DNA of 64,000 nt, taken from Arenicola marina (lineage: Eukaryota > Annelida > Polychaeta > Arenicolidae). The translations under genes were made by a program, and so were the position numbers. Positions 21,933-36,900 of this stretch are shown piece by piece; the first letter of the stretch is position 1; each line of letters starts with the position of its first letter. The stretch is from assembly GCA_964019135.1 (NCBI GenBank), contig OZ025256.1, forward strand, positions 15,631,911 through 15,695,910. Reading direction: 5' to 3'. The notes beneath the pieces were generated by a model that saw only the letters and a program-made list of their open reading frames with translations, was not told the DNA's origin and ran no database searches.

Positions 21933-24900
21933 GTACGACAGTCACACCTTCACGGTCAAACAATACAGTGACACAGTCACGGTCAAATAATACAGTGACA
22001 CAGTCACGGTCAAATAATACAATGACGCAGTCACGGTCAAATAATACAATGACGCAGTCACGGTCAAATAATACAATGACGCAGTCACGGTCAAATAATA
22101 CAATGACGCAGTCACGGTCAAATAATACAATGACGCAGTCACGGTCAAATAATACAATGACGCAGTCACGGTCAAATAATACAGTGACACAGTCACGGTC
22201 AAATAATACAATGACGCAGTCACGGTCAAATAATACAATGACGCAGTCACGGTCAAATAATACAATGACGCAGTCACGGTCAAATAATACAATGACGCAG
22301 TCACGGTCAAATAATACAGTGACACAGTCTCGGTCAAATAATACAATGACGCAGTCACGGTCAAATAATACAATGACGCAGTCACGGTCAAATACTATAG
22401 GAACACTTTCAGGCTCAAGATAGATAGATAGATAGATAGCTTCAAATAGTCAAACAATAGCAGTAACACAGTCACGGCAAAATAATACAGTAACTGTTAC
22501 CGCCATACATCGCGATGTAAATGACAGTAAAACATCCTGATTGTGAGTAAAACGTGAGCTATTATGGTACGTGATTATTGGCCACGATGACCTGACACTG
22601 CATTCGTGACATTCTCACAGGGCCCCTGACTGGTATTAATATTGAATATCTCCTACGTTTGTTACAGGTTTGACCGAGGCAGAGAAGTATCTGAAAGCGG
22701 ACAGAGAAAAGGACAAAGGGAACGAGGTGCGTATATGAAACAACAACCCTTTATTTTCTGTGAATATTTATGCACTACTAGACCACGTATCCAGTTAATG
22801 TCCTGAATACCTATTTCACTAAGGTATTATTGGTTTTGCGTGTGTTAAAACCCCAAGTACAGCTATTTTAAAATGATGCTGCCTGGTCCCTGGCCAAACT
22901 GCACATAGCTTGGGCTGGTTCTGGCGAACGTGAACGGCTGTGGCATCAGCCACTGGGCGATAAATCAAGGTTGTCCGGGCCCAGCCCCAAGCGTGCGATT
23001 CAACTGTGTGGACTAATGTTTCAGCATAAATCAAATATAGCTCAAGTATGACTCACGACTCCCCAATTCATAAGCCGCGCGTAGCTTACTCTCGAAAGGT
23101 GCACTTTCGACGTAGCATCATCGGCTCGTTATTGGTAAAGCAATGATATGCGACGTAATGTTAGCACTTCCTAATTAGCAAAATCAACCTTTTGTAGACA
23201 TGTATTTGGACCCGATAATCGCTCGACAAATGTTCCAGTTAGCGCTAAGTCTATTGGCGTAGCCTAAGTGACGATTATGAACACGGCCCCTGGAACATGG
23301 ACTACGGACCCCAAATATGCGGGCTAAGCCATATTGGTGACGTCACGACAACAGTGGTCGACCCTAGGTTTATTTGTGTGTATTTACAGACTTGGTGTAA
23401 CAGTCGCTTTTAAAGTGTTGTGACAATGAACTTTAATAGACCTATCTAGGCTGTCAATCATTCAGTTGATGTCACTGTTGCTTTTTATCCAATCTTGTGG
23501 TGAGAAAAGCTCTTCCACGTGCGTTATGTTGGACAAACGAGTCGGACAAACTGAGCAGCATGTCATTTTGTTGTCAGTTTCAGAGTACAAAAAAGTACTC
23601 AAGCGTGGGCAGGGCGTGGGCGGGGCTTAGTGTCGAGTATGGCTCGATCTATTGTATCCCGTTGTCTGGATTACTCCCCCGGTGCAGGCGTTCCGGGCTG
23701 GCGACTATGACGAGGCTCTGCTCTACTACTGCCGCAGTCTCTCCATCATCAGCACGGTGGCCGCTCACAACAACAGGGCGCAGGCATGTAAGTCACCAGT
23801 CAGACAGGGTGGCCGCTCACAACAACAGGGCGCAGACATGTAAGTCATCGTTCAGACAGGGTGGCCGCTCGCAACAACAGGGCGCAGACATGTAAGTCAT
23901 CGTTCAGACAGGGTGGCCGCTTACAACAACAGGGCGCAGACATGTAAGTCATCAGTCAGACAGGGTGGCCACTTACAACAACAGGGCGGAGACATGTAAG
24001 TCATTAGTCAGACAGGGTACCCGATCACAACAACGGGGCGCAGACATGTAAGTCATCAGTCAGACAGGGTGGCCACTTACAGCAACAGGGCGGAGACATG
24101 TAAGTCATTAGTCAGACAGGGTGCCCGCTCACAACAACAGGGCGCAGACATGTAAGTCATCAGTCAGACAGGGTGGCCACTTACAACAACAGGACGCAGA
24201 CAGGTCAGTCATCAGTCAGACAGGGTGGCCACTTACAACAACAGGGCGCAGACATGTAAGTCATCAGTCAGACAGGGTGGCCACTTACAACAACAGGGCG
24301 GAGACATGTAAGTCATTAGTCAAACAGGGTGGCCGTTTACAACAACAGGGCGCAGACATGTAAGTCATCAGTCAGACAGGGTGGCCACTTACAACAACAG
24401 GGCGCAGACAGGTCAGTCATCAGTCAGACAGGGTGGCCACTTACAACAACAGGGCGCAGACATGTAAGTCATCAGTCAGACAGGGTGGCCACTTACAACA
24501 ACAGGGCGGAGACATGTAAGTCATTAGTCAGACAGGGTGGCCGCTCACCACAACAGGGCGCAGACATGTAAGTCATCGTTCAGACAGGGTGGCCGCTTAC
24601 AACAACAGGGCGCAGACATGTAATTCATCAGTCAGACAGGGTGGCCATTCACAACAACAGGGCGCAGGCATGTAAGTCACCAGTCAGACAGGGTGGCCGC
24701 TCACAACAACAGGGCGGAGACATTTAAGTCATCAGTTAGACAGGGTGGCCGCTTACAACAACAGGGCGCAGACATGTAAGTCATCAGTCAGACAGGGTGC
24801 CGCTTACAACAACAGGGCGCAGGCATATAAGTCACCAGTCAGACAGGGTGGCCGCTCACAACAACAGGACGCAGATATGTTAGTCATCATTGTCATATTA

Positions 24901-27900
24901 ATAGTTTGCAATTGTTTTATCTTCAATATCACATGTATTCATATTCAGGGTTTTAGTATTGACTCTTTGAGTTATTTAGAATGAACTAAACCAATATGGC
25001 ACGATATAGCCTTGCAGGCTGAAAGTGCCGTTAAGCGATAATCAAATCAAATCATATTAATAGTTACACGAGTTAGGGTCACATTCTAAAGGTCACATGT
25101 TACATGTTAAATGTCACGTGTTAAACGTCACATGTTAAATGTCTTATGTTAAATGTCTTATGTTAAACATCACATGTTAAATGTAACACGTTAAATGTCA
25201 CATGTTAAGGGGCACATGTTAATGGTCACGTCTTAAGTGTCAAATGTTAAGGGTCAATCCATTGATCGCGTTGTCTGTAGTATATGTAGGAAAGCGCTCT
25301 ATCTGTTCGCCTGACCTGGTTACTCTGTCTGTCCCAGATCTAAAGCTGAAGAAGTGGAAGGAGGCGCTAGCGGACTGCAATGCCGTCCTACGGATGGATT
25401 CACTCAACTTGAAAGGTCAGTATTAAGTATAAAATCATTCGTTAGTCGATATCGATTTTATTTGTGTGAAAGGTTTTAACCTAATTGGTAATTCTGCAGT
25501 ATCGTTTAATACAAATTTTTTCATAATTAATTTGACTAGGAAACAGACCGCGATCATCTATATAAGTACTCGTTTCTCATGTACCTATTCCGTTGAGTTT
25601 TCCAACATCAGCCTTATCTAACGTCTGGTCGCGTGATTTTTCGAGTTGGTTTCTAGTGTTGCCTTTATTTATGGTTAATATTAATGATCAATTGAAAACC
25701 TGCACCAGCACGTAAAGTGGGACAGCGCAGTATGTGTGTTTGAGTCTCAGCCTACCTTGAATGCCATCCTTCCACTGTGCCCAGGTTACCTGCGCCGAGC
25801 TGTAGCGTACCAGGGACAGCGAGAGTTTGTCCTCGCCCAGACCGACCTTGAAGTTGTCCTGGAGAGGGAGCCACAGAACAAACAGGCCAAGGTCAGCCTA
25901 CTGTGTGACCCCAGAGTAAAATGGATGCTCACCAATCCTGGTCTAATGGCTGGGGTTTGCTGGTTCGCGCCCCGCTGTGGCCATGTCGGTGTGGTCGCAT
26001 GATAAAGATGCCACGTCTTTATTCGCAAAGAATAGGGGGGTTACCCCCAGGGACATGGCTCCGCTCTTCCCTTCCTTCTTCCATTGACGCGATATGACCA
26101 AAAGTGGTTGAAGCGTCCTGAATATACAACCAATCACCAATCCTGAACGTAAACATGTTTGAGGTGCCGATAACGCGCTCTGCGCTGGCTATATGTAGCC
26201 TCTTGGGGTGACAATAATTAAGGTTCTGGCAAAGAAATGGATATGGCATTGCTTCTCATACGAAATTTTAGAGAGTTATTTCGGCTCTGCTTGAATAATG
26301 CAGATTGTGCTGAGATAACCCCATCTCGCACTTGATTCAGTGTCATATGCATATCTTGTTTTATTTGTTATTGTAGTAATCAGAATGTGTATTATATGAA
26401 CGTAGTTCGTATATATTGTCATGTTTTGGGTATGGCTTAACCATTGTGCTTGGAATAGAACTGATGGCAGATAGCTGAGGTGCGCAACACATAATACGCA
26501 TGTAGCTGTTCGTCCACGATCCTCCAATAACCCGTACCCCACCCACCCCCCTCCTCCTAGGCTGTGCTACAGGAGGTGGAGAAGGGATTGGCACAACAAA
26601 AGGTCAAAGGTCGCCGAATAATGATTGAAGAGGTCAGCGGGTCATCTAGCGAAGACGAGGCGGACACGACGGGGGAGGAAGGTGATCAGACTCAACAGCC
26701 GAAGATGGCCAATGGGGAGCCGGCGTCGTGTACCGCCGACCCGGTTGCGGCTGCCGCCACTCGGGTAGAGATTGAAACTAACCAAACTGACGGAAGCGGA
26801 AGTAAGACTGATACCGGAAGTATGGAGGTCCCGCCTGACGTCAAAGAGCAAAGCGGAAGTGACGTAATGTCGGACCCGGCGCGAGATGCTGTGCCTGACG
26901 TTTGCGGCCCACCAAGAGGCGGTGTGAATGGGACCGGCGCAGGAACCGCCGGGGAAAATGACGTCATACCGGAAGTGACCTCTGATGGAGGTCATAAGCA
27001 AGATGCGTCCGAGGCCTCAAACGCCTCGATAAAAGGCGACGAAAGTGTCTCAGACATGGGTGAACCTCAGACTGGTACCAGTCAGCATTCCACTCCAGTC
27101 ACGGAACCAGCCACTCCCGCAGACACCGTACCTCCAGGGGACGCCACCACTGGCGCGGCGTCTCCGGCAATCTCCACCGTCCAGCCGCAGGTAGACCTGC
27201 CGCCAGAGGTCGCTACGCTGAAGGACCAGGGCAATGAATTGTTTCGTTCCGGACGTTACGCGGAGGCTATCAGCGTGTATGACAGCACGCTCAGCAAACT
27301 GGGGGAAGGTCAGTCAGCCCATCAAACTCTTTTCCTTACTGTGTCTTACTCAACATTCTCAGTCCATATAATAACACGCGCTCTTTTTTACTAAAGTGTT
27401 CGTTGTATGATGATATGCGTGAACGTAAAGAACTGCTATTATACGTTCTCAACAATGGATACATTTGTAGAGCTGATGTCCACAGTCAACGAGCAAGTTA
27501 TGTTTAATTTATGTAAATTTGTAAGCTGGGCACTCCAAAGGAAATACCAGAGTGGTTATTGAAATTTCCAAAATTCACTTTTCATATCGTTTGTATGTAC
27601 TGTCATGACTGTGGTTTTGTGCTTTGTGTACGAATTTACTATATATATCTGTACAAAATTTACTGCTGAAATTATGGTAATTTTTGTAGAGCTTGGGTAT
27701 TGATTGAGTGTGTTTGTCGCGTGCAGACGCTGGCCACGCCGCGTCTCGCGCCGTGCTGTACAGTAACCGCGCCGCGTGCCGCAGTAAGATCGGGGATTGC
27801 GTGGGGTGTGTGCGGGACTGCGACATGGCGCTGCTGCTCGACCCCCGGGCCATGAAGGCTCTCCTCAGGCGGGCCATGGCCCAGGAACAACTGGAGAAGT

Positions 27901-30900
27901 AAGTAAGCCCGTCAGCTGCCTTGCTCGCCTGATGGACTCTTATTTGCTTGTTTATGTTATAAGTCTATGCCGAAATCTTATCCATTTGAAATGTGGGCCA
28001 AAAAAGGCGGTTTCGTTAGAAATTTAATGCCGGGGAACATCCGAAAGCAAACTAACCACAATGCTCGGGGTTGTAATTTGGATTTGATTGTGGTTTCGTG
28101 AGAGTTAGGCATGTAAATATAAAGCCACACATATAAACACAAAAGTATCTCCGTTATTTTGAGTGATATCGTTAAGCAAATGAGATGTTTAGTTAATGTG
28201 TATGTTTATGTTTATCGTTCATATGCTATGTTGTATGTTCCAGGTACACCCAAGCCTACATAGACTTCCGACGTGTCCTGTTACTGGACCACAGCGTCGA
28301 CATCGCCAACGCCGGCTCCACCAGGTGAGACCCCCCCCCCCGCCCCCCGGCTCCGTCAGGTGAGACCCCCCCCCCTCCCCGGTTCTACCAGGTGAGACTC
28401 ACGCCCCCCGCCCCCCCCGGCTCCACCAGGTGAGACGCCCCCCCCCGCTTCGGAGGCCCCTCCCTCCCTCTCGGCTCTGCCAGGTGAGACTAACGCCCCG
28501 CCCCCCGGCTCCACCAGGTGAGACCCCCCCCCCCCGGCTCCACCAGGTGAGGCTTGGCTTCACTAGATGACGATCCAAGGGTTGTAACGCTTAATAGGAC
28601 ATATGATACTTTCTATTTAGTATGAAATGCGGTTTCCAGGCTCAGGGACGAGTTATCTCCCTCTACACGTCCACTTTGACATGTAAATTTTGAAATGGCT
28701 TTACCCGCCGTCCCTGTCGCAACAGTTGTTAAATGTTTGAAAGTAAAAGAAGTGAAACGATATTTTAAGGCCTCAGGCCCAGAGATCTCCGTGTGCAACA
28801 CATCATGAGTACAGGGTGTCTATCAATGTCTCTGTGTACAACACATAATGAGTACAGGGTGTCTATCAAAGTCTCTGTGTACAACACATAAAAGAGTACA
28901 GGGTGTCTATCAATGTCTCCGTGTACAACACATAAATGAGTACAGGGTGTCTATCAAGGTCTCCGTGTACAACACATAAATGAGTACAGGGTGTCTATCA
29001 ATGTCTCCGCGTACAACACATAAATGAGTACAGGGTGTCTATCAATGTCTCCGTGTACAACACATAAATGAGTAAAGGGTGTCTATCAATGTCTCCGTGT
29101 ACAACACATAAATGAGTACAGGGTGTCTATCAATGTCTCCGCGTACAACACATAAATGAGTACAGGGTGTCTATCAATGTCTCCGTGTACAACACATAAA
29201 TGAGTACAGGGTGTCTATCAATGTCTCCGTGTACAACACATAAATGAGTACAGGGTGTCTATCAATGTCTCCGTGTACAACACATAAATGAGTACAGGGT
29301 GTCTATCAAGGTCTCCGTGTACAACACATAAATGAGTACAGGGTGTCTATCAATGTCTCCGCGTACAACACATAAATGAGTACAGGGTGTCTATCAATGT
29401 CTCCGTGTACAACACATAAATGAGTAAAGGGTGTCTATCAATGTCTCCGTGTACAACACATAAATGAGTACAGGGTGTCTATCAATGTCTCCGCGTACAA
29501 CACATAAATGAGTACAGGGTGTCTATCAATGTCTCCGTGTACAACACATAAATGAGTACAGGGTGTCTATCAATGTCTCCGTGTACAACACATAAATGAG
29601 TACAGGGTGTCTATCAATGTCTCCGTGTACAACACATAAATGAGTACAGGGTGTCTATCAATATCTCCGTGTACAACACATAATGAGTACAGGGTGTCTA
29701 TCAATGTCTCCGTGTACAACGCAAATGAGTACAGGGTGTCTATCAATGTCTCCGCGTACAACACATAAATGAGTACAGGGTGTCTATCAATGTCTCCGTG
29801 TACAACACATAAATGAGTACAGGGTGTCTATCAACGTCTCCATGTACGACACATAAATGAGTACTATACGATATAACTTAAGAGCGAGCGCCTGTTGCTT
29901 CCAGATGTAGCCAGGTTTTGATGAGGCGGGACGGCCCGGAGTGGAGGAAGAGACTGCCCCCCATAACACTGCCGTCACTGGGCATGCACCAACCACAAGG
30001 TAGGTCTAGACTGCCCCCATAACACTGCCATCACTGGGCATGCACCAACCACAAGGTAGGTCTAGACTGCCCCCCATAACACTGCCATCACTGGGCATGC
30101 ACCAACCACAAGGTAGGTCTAGACTGCCCCCCATAACACTGCCGTCACTGGGCATGCACCAACCACAAGGTAGGTCTAGACTGCCCCCCATAACACTGCC
30201 ATCACTGGGCATGCACCAACCACAAGGTATGTCTAGACTGCCCCCCATAACACTGCCGTCACTGGGCATGCACCAACCACAATATAGGTCTAGACTGCCC
30301 CCCATAACACTGCCGTCACTGGGCATGCACCAACCACAAGGTAGGTCTAGACTGCCCCCCATAACACTGCCATCACTGGGCATGCACCAACCACAAGGTA
30401 GGTCTAGACTGTCCCCCCATAACACTGCCGTCACTGGGCATGCACCAACCACAAGGTAGGTCTAGACTGCCCCCCATAACACTGCCATCACTGGGCATGC
30501 ACCAACCACAAGGTAGGTCTAGACTGCCCCCCATAACACTGCCATCACTGGGCATGCACCAACCACAAGGTAGGTCTAGACTGCCCCCCATAACACTGCC
30601 GTCACTGGGCATGCACCAACCACAAGGTAGGTCTAGACTGCCCCCCATAACACTGCCGTCACTGGGCATGCACCAACCACAAGGTAGGTCTAGACTGCCC
30701 CCCATAACACTGCCATCACTGGGCATGCACCAGCCACAAGGTAGGTCTAGACTGTCCCCCCATAACACTGCCATCACTGGGCATGCACCAACCACAAGGT
30801 AGGTCTAGACTGCCCCCCATAACACTGCCGTCACTGGGCATGCACCAACCACAAGGTAGGTCTAGACTGCCCCCCATAACACTGCCGTCACTGGGCATGC

Positions 30901-33900
30901 ACCAACCACAAGGTAGGTCTAGACTGCCCCCCATAACACTGCCATCACTGGGCATGCACCAGCCACAAGGTAGGTCTAGACTGTCCCCCATAACACTGCC
31001 ATCACTGGGCATGCACCAACCACAAGGTAGGTCTAGACTGCCCCCCATAACACTGCCATCACTGGGCATGCACCAGCCACAAGGTAGGTCTAGACTGTCC
31101 CCCATAACACTGCCGTCACTGGGCATGCACCAGCCACAAGGTAGGTCTAGACTGTCCCCCATAACACTGCCATCACTGGGCATGCACCAGCCACAAGGTA
31201 GGTCTAGACTGTCCCCCATAACACTGCCATCACTGGGCATGCACCAACCACAAGGTAGGTCTAGACTGCCCCCCATAACACTGCCATCACTGGGCATGCA
31301 CCAGCCACAAGGTAGGTCTAGACTGTCCCCCCATAACACTGCTGTCACTGGGCATGCACCAGCCACAAGGTAGGTCTAGACTGTCCCCCATAACACTGCC
31401 ATCACTGGGCATGCACCAGCCACAAGGTAGGTCTAGACTGTCCCCCATAACACTGCCGTCACTGGGCATGCACCAACCACAAGGTAGGTCTAGACTGCCC
31501 CCCATAACACTGCCGTCACTGGGCATGCACCAGCCACAAGGTATGTCTAGACCGCCCCCCATAACACTTCCGTCGCTGGGCATGCACCAGCCACAAGGTA
31601 GGTCTAGACTGTCCCCCATAACACTGCCGTCACTGGGCATGCACCAGCCACAAGGAAGGTCTAGACTGCCCCCCCATAACACTGCCGTCACTGGGCATGC
31701 ACCAGCCACAAGGAAGGTCTAGACTGTCCCCCATAACACTGCCGTCACTGGGCATGCACCAACCACAAGGTAGGTCTAGACTGCCCCCCATAACACTGCC
31801 ATCACTGGGCATGCACCAACCACAAGGTAGGTCTAGACTGCCCCCCATAACACTGCCATCACTGGGCATGCACCAGCCACAAGGTAGGTCTAGACTGCCC
31901 CCCATAACACTGCCGTCACTGGGCATGCACCAGCCACAAGGTAGGTCTAGACTGTCCCCCATAACACTGCCGTCACTGGGCATGCACCAACCACAAGGTA
32001 GGTCTAGACTGCCCCCCATAACACTGCCATCACTGGGCATGCACCAACCACAAGGTAGGTCTAGACTGCCCCCCATAACACTGCCGTCACTGGGCAAGCA
32101 CCAACCACAATGTAGGTCTAGACTGCCCCCCATAACACTGCCGTCACTGGGCATGCACCAGCCACAAGGTAGGTCTAGACTGCCCCCCATAACACTGCCA
32201 TCACTGGGCATGCACCAACCACAAGGTAGGTCTAGACTGCCCCCCATAACACTGCCGTCACTGGGCAAGCACCAACCACAATGTAGGTCTAGACTGCCCC
32301 CCATAACACTGCCGTCACTGGGCATGCACCAACCACAAGGTAGGTCTAGACTGTCCCCCATAACACTGCCGTCACTGGGCATGCACCAGCCACAAGGTAG
32401 GTCTAGACTGCCCCCCATAACACTGCCGTCACTGGGCATGCACCAACCACAAGGTAGGTCTAGACTGCCCCCCATAACACTGCCGTCACTGGGCAAGCAC
32501 CAACCACAATGTAGGTCTAGACTGCCCCCCATAACACTGCCGTCACTGGGCATGCACCAACCACAAGGTAGGTCTAGACTGTCCCCCATAACACTGCCGT
32601 CACTGGGCATGCACCAGCCACAAGGTAGGTCTAGACTGCCCCCCATAACACTGCCGTCACTGGGCATGCACCAACCACAAGGTAGGTCTAGACTGCCCCC
32701 CATAACACTGCCGTCACTGGGCATGCACCAACCACAAGGTAGGTCTAGACTGCCCCCCATAACACTGCCATCACTGGGCATGCACCAACCACAAGGTAGG
32801 TCTAGACTGCCCCCCATAACACTGCCATCACTGGGCATGCACCAACCACAAGGTAGGACTAGACTGCCCCCCATAACACTGCCGTCACTGGGCAAGCACC
32901 AACCACAATGTAGGTCTAGACTGCCCCCCATAACACTGCCGTCACTGGGCATGCACCAGCCACAAGGTAGGTCTAGACTGCCCCCCATAACACTGCCGTC
33001 ACTGGGCAAGCACCAACCACAATGTAGGTCTAGACTGCCCCCCATAACACTGCCGTCACTGGGCATGCACCAACCACAAGGTAGGTCTAGACTGTCCCCC
33101 ATAACACTGCCGTCACTGGGCATGCACCAGCCACAAGGTAGGTCTAGACTGCCCCCCATAACACTGCCGTCACTGGGCATGCACCAACCACAAGGTAGGT
33201 CTAGACTGCCCCCCATAACACTGCCGTCACTGGGCATGCACCAACCACAAGGTAGGTCTAGACTGCCCCCCATAACACTGCCATCACTGGGCATGCACCA
33301 ACCACAAGGTAGGTCTAGACTGCCCCCCATAACACTGCCATCACTGGGCATGCACCAACCACAAGGTAGGTCTAGACTGCCCCTCATAACACTGCCGTCA
33401 CTGGGCATGCACCAACCACAAGGTAGGTCTAGACTGCCCCCCATAACACTGCCATCACTGGGCATGCACCAACCACAAGGTATGTCTAGACTGCCCCCCA
33501 TAACACTGCCGTCACTGGGCATGCACCAACCACAAGGTAGGTCTAGACTGCCCCCCATAACACTGCCGTCACTGGGCATGCACCAACCACAAGGTAGGTC
33601 TAGACTGCCCCCCATAACACTGCCATCACTGGGCATGCACCAACCACAAGGTAGGTCTAGACTGTCCCCCCATAACACTGCCGTCACTGGGCATGCACCA
33701 ACCACAAGGTAGGTCTAGACTGCCCCCCATAACACTGCCATCACTGGGCATGCACCAGCCACAAGGTAGGTCTAGACTGTCCCCCCATAACACTGCTGTC
33801 ACTGGGCATGCACCAGCCACAAGGTAGGTCTAGACTGTCCCCCATAACACTGCCATCACTGGGCATGCACCAGCCACAAGGTAGGTCTAGACTGTCCCCC

Positions 33901-36900
33901 ATAACACTGCCGTCACTGGGCATGCACCAACCACAAGGTAGGTCTAGACTGTCTCCCCATAACACTGCCATCACTGGGCATGCACCAACCACAAGGTAGG
34001 TCTAGACTGCCCCCCATAACACTGCCGTCACTGGGCATGCACCAACCACAAGGTAGGTCTAGACTGCCCCCCATAACACTGCCGTCACTGGGCATGCACC
34101 AGCCACAAGGTATGTCTAGACCGCTCCCCATAACACTGCCGTCACTGGGCATGCACCAGCCACAAGGTATGTCTAGACCGCCCCCCATAACATTGCCGTC
34201 GCTGGGCATGCACCAGCCACAAGGTAGGTCTAGACTGTCCCCCATAACACTGCCGTCACTGGGCATGCACCAGCCACAAGGAAGGTCTAGACTGTCCCCC
34301 ATAACACTGCCGTCACTGGGCATGCACCAACCACAAGGTAGGTCTAGACTGCCCCCCCCATAACACTGCCGTCACTGGGCATGCACCAGCCACAAGGAAG
34401 GTCTAGACTGTCCCCCATAACACTGCCGTCACTGGGCATGCACCAACCACAAGGTAGGTCTAGACTGCCCCCCATAACACTGCCATCACTGGGCATGCAC
34501 CAACCACAAGGTAGGTCTAGACTGCCCCCCATAACACTGCCATCACTGGGCATGCACCAGCCACAAGGTAGGTCTAGACTGCCCCCCATAACACTGCCGT
34601 CACTGGGCATGCACCAGCCACAAGGTAGGTCTAGACTGTCCCCCATAACACTGCCGTCATTGGGCATGCACCAACCACAACGTAGGTCTAGACTGCCCCC
34701 CATAACACTGCCATCACTGGGCATGCACCAACCACAAGGTAGGTCTAGACTGCCCCCCATAACACTGCCGTCACTGGGCAAGCACCAACCACAATGTAGG
34801 TCTAGACTGCCCCCCATAACACTGCCGTCACTGGGCATGCACCAGCCACAAGGTAGGTCTAGACTGCCCCCCATAACACTGCCATCACTGGGTATGCACC
34901 AACCACAAGGTAGGTCTAGACTGCCCCCCATAACACTGCCGTCACTGGGCAAGCACCAACCACAATGTAGGTCTAGACTGCCCCCCATAACACTGCCGTC
35001 ACTGGGCATGCACCAACCACAAGGTAGGTCTGGACTGTCCCCCATAACACTGCCGTCACTGGGCATGCACCAGCCACAAGGTAGGTCTAGACTGCCCCCC
35101 ATAACACTGCCGTCACTGGGCATGCACCAACCACAAGGTAGGTCTAGACTGCCCCCCATAACACTGCCGTCACTGGGCATGCACCAGCCACAAGGTAGGT
35201 CTAGACTGTCCCCCATAACACTGCCGTCACTGGGCATGCACCAGCCACAAGGTAGGTCTAGACTGCCCCCCATAACACTGCCGTCACTGGGCATGCACCA
35301 ACCACAAGGTAGGTCTAGACTGCCCCCCATAACGCTGCCGTCACTGGGCATGCACCAGCCACAAGGTAGGTCTAGACTGCCCCCCATAACACTGCCGTCA
35401 CTGGGCATGCACCAACCACAAGGTAGGTCTAGACTGCCCCCCATAACACTGCCATCACTGGGCATGCACCAACCACAAGGTAGGTCTAGACTGCCCCCCA
35501 TAACACTGCCGTCACTGGGCATGCACCAACCACAAGGTAGGTCTAGACTGCCCCCCATAACACTGCCGTCACTGGGCATGCACCAGCCACAAGGAAGGTC
35601 TAGACTGCCCCCCATAACCCTGCCGTCACTGGGCATGCACCAACCACAAGGTAGGTCTAGACTGCCCCCCATAACACTGCCGTCACTGGGCATGCACCAA
35701 CCACAAGGTAGGTCTAGACTGCCCCCCATAACACTGCCGTCACTGGGCATGCACCAACCACAAGGTAGGTCTAGACTGCCCCCCATAACACTGCCGTCAC
35801 TGGGCATGCACCAGCCACAAGGTAGGTCTAGACTGTCCCCCATAACACTGCCGTCACTGGGCATGCACCAGCCACAAGGTAGGTCTAGACTGTCCCCCAT
35901 AACACTGCCGTCACTGGGCATGCACCAACCACAAGGTAGGTCTAGACTGTCCCCCATAACACTGCCATCACTGGGCATGCACCAGCCACAAGGTAGGTCT
36001 AGACTGCCCCCCATAACACTGCCATCACTGGGCATGCACCAACCACAAGGTAGGTCTAGACTGCCCCCCATAACACTGCCGTCACTGGGCATGCACCAGC
36101 CACAAGGTAGGTCTAGACTGTCCCCCATAACACTGCCATCACTGGGCATGCACCAACCACAAGGTAGGTCTAGTCTGCCCCCCATAACACTGCCACCACT
36201 GGGCATGCACCAGCCACAAGGTAGGTCTAGACTGTCCCCCATAACACTGCCGTCACTGGGCATGCACCAACCACAAGGTAGGTCTAGACTGCCCCCCATA
36301 ACACTGCCGTCACTGGGCATGCACCAGCCACAAGGTAGGTCTAGACTGCCCCCCATAACACTGCCGTCACTGGGCATGCACCAACCACAAGGTAGGTCTA
36401 GACTGCCCCCCATAACACTGCCGTCACTGGGCATGCACCAGCCACAAGGTAGGTCTAGACTGTCCCCCATAACACTGCCGTCACTGGGCATGCACCAACC
36501 ACAAGGTAGGTCTAGACTGCCCCCCATAACACTGCCATCACTGGGCATGCACCAACCACAAGGTAGGTCTAGACTGCCCCCCCATAACACTGCCGTCACT
36601 GGGCATGCACCAGCCACAAGGTAGGTCTAGACTGTCCCCCATAACACTGCCGTCACTGGGCATGCACCAGCCACAAGGTAGGTCTAGACTGTCCCCCATA
36701 ACACTGCCGTCACTGGGCATGCACCAGCCACAAGGTAGGTCTAGACTGCCCCCCATAACACTGCCGTCACTGGGCATGCACCAACCACAAGGTAGGTCTA
36801 GACTGTCCCCCATAACACTGCCATCACTGGGCATGCACCAACCACAAGGTAGGTCTAGACTGTCCCCCATAACACTGCCGTCACTGGGCATGCACCAACC

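Noticed and set aside
31630..36617. Very long ORFs on both strands (up to 757 codons) as protein genes
   Set aside because: They consist only of the 57-nt repeat, whose length is a multiple of 3 with no stop in that frame; the segment is the intron after SPAG1 exon 14.
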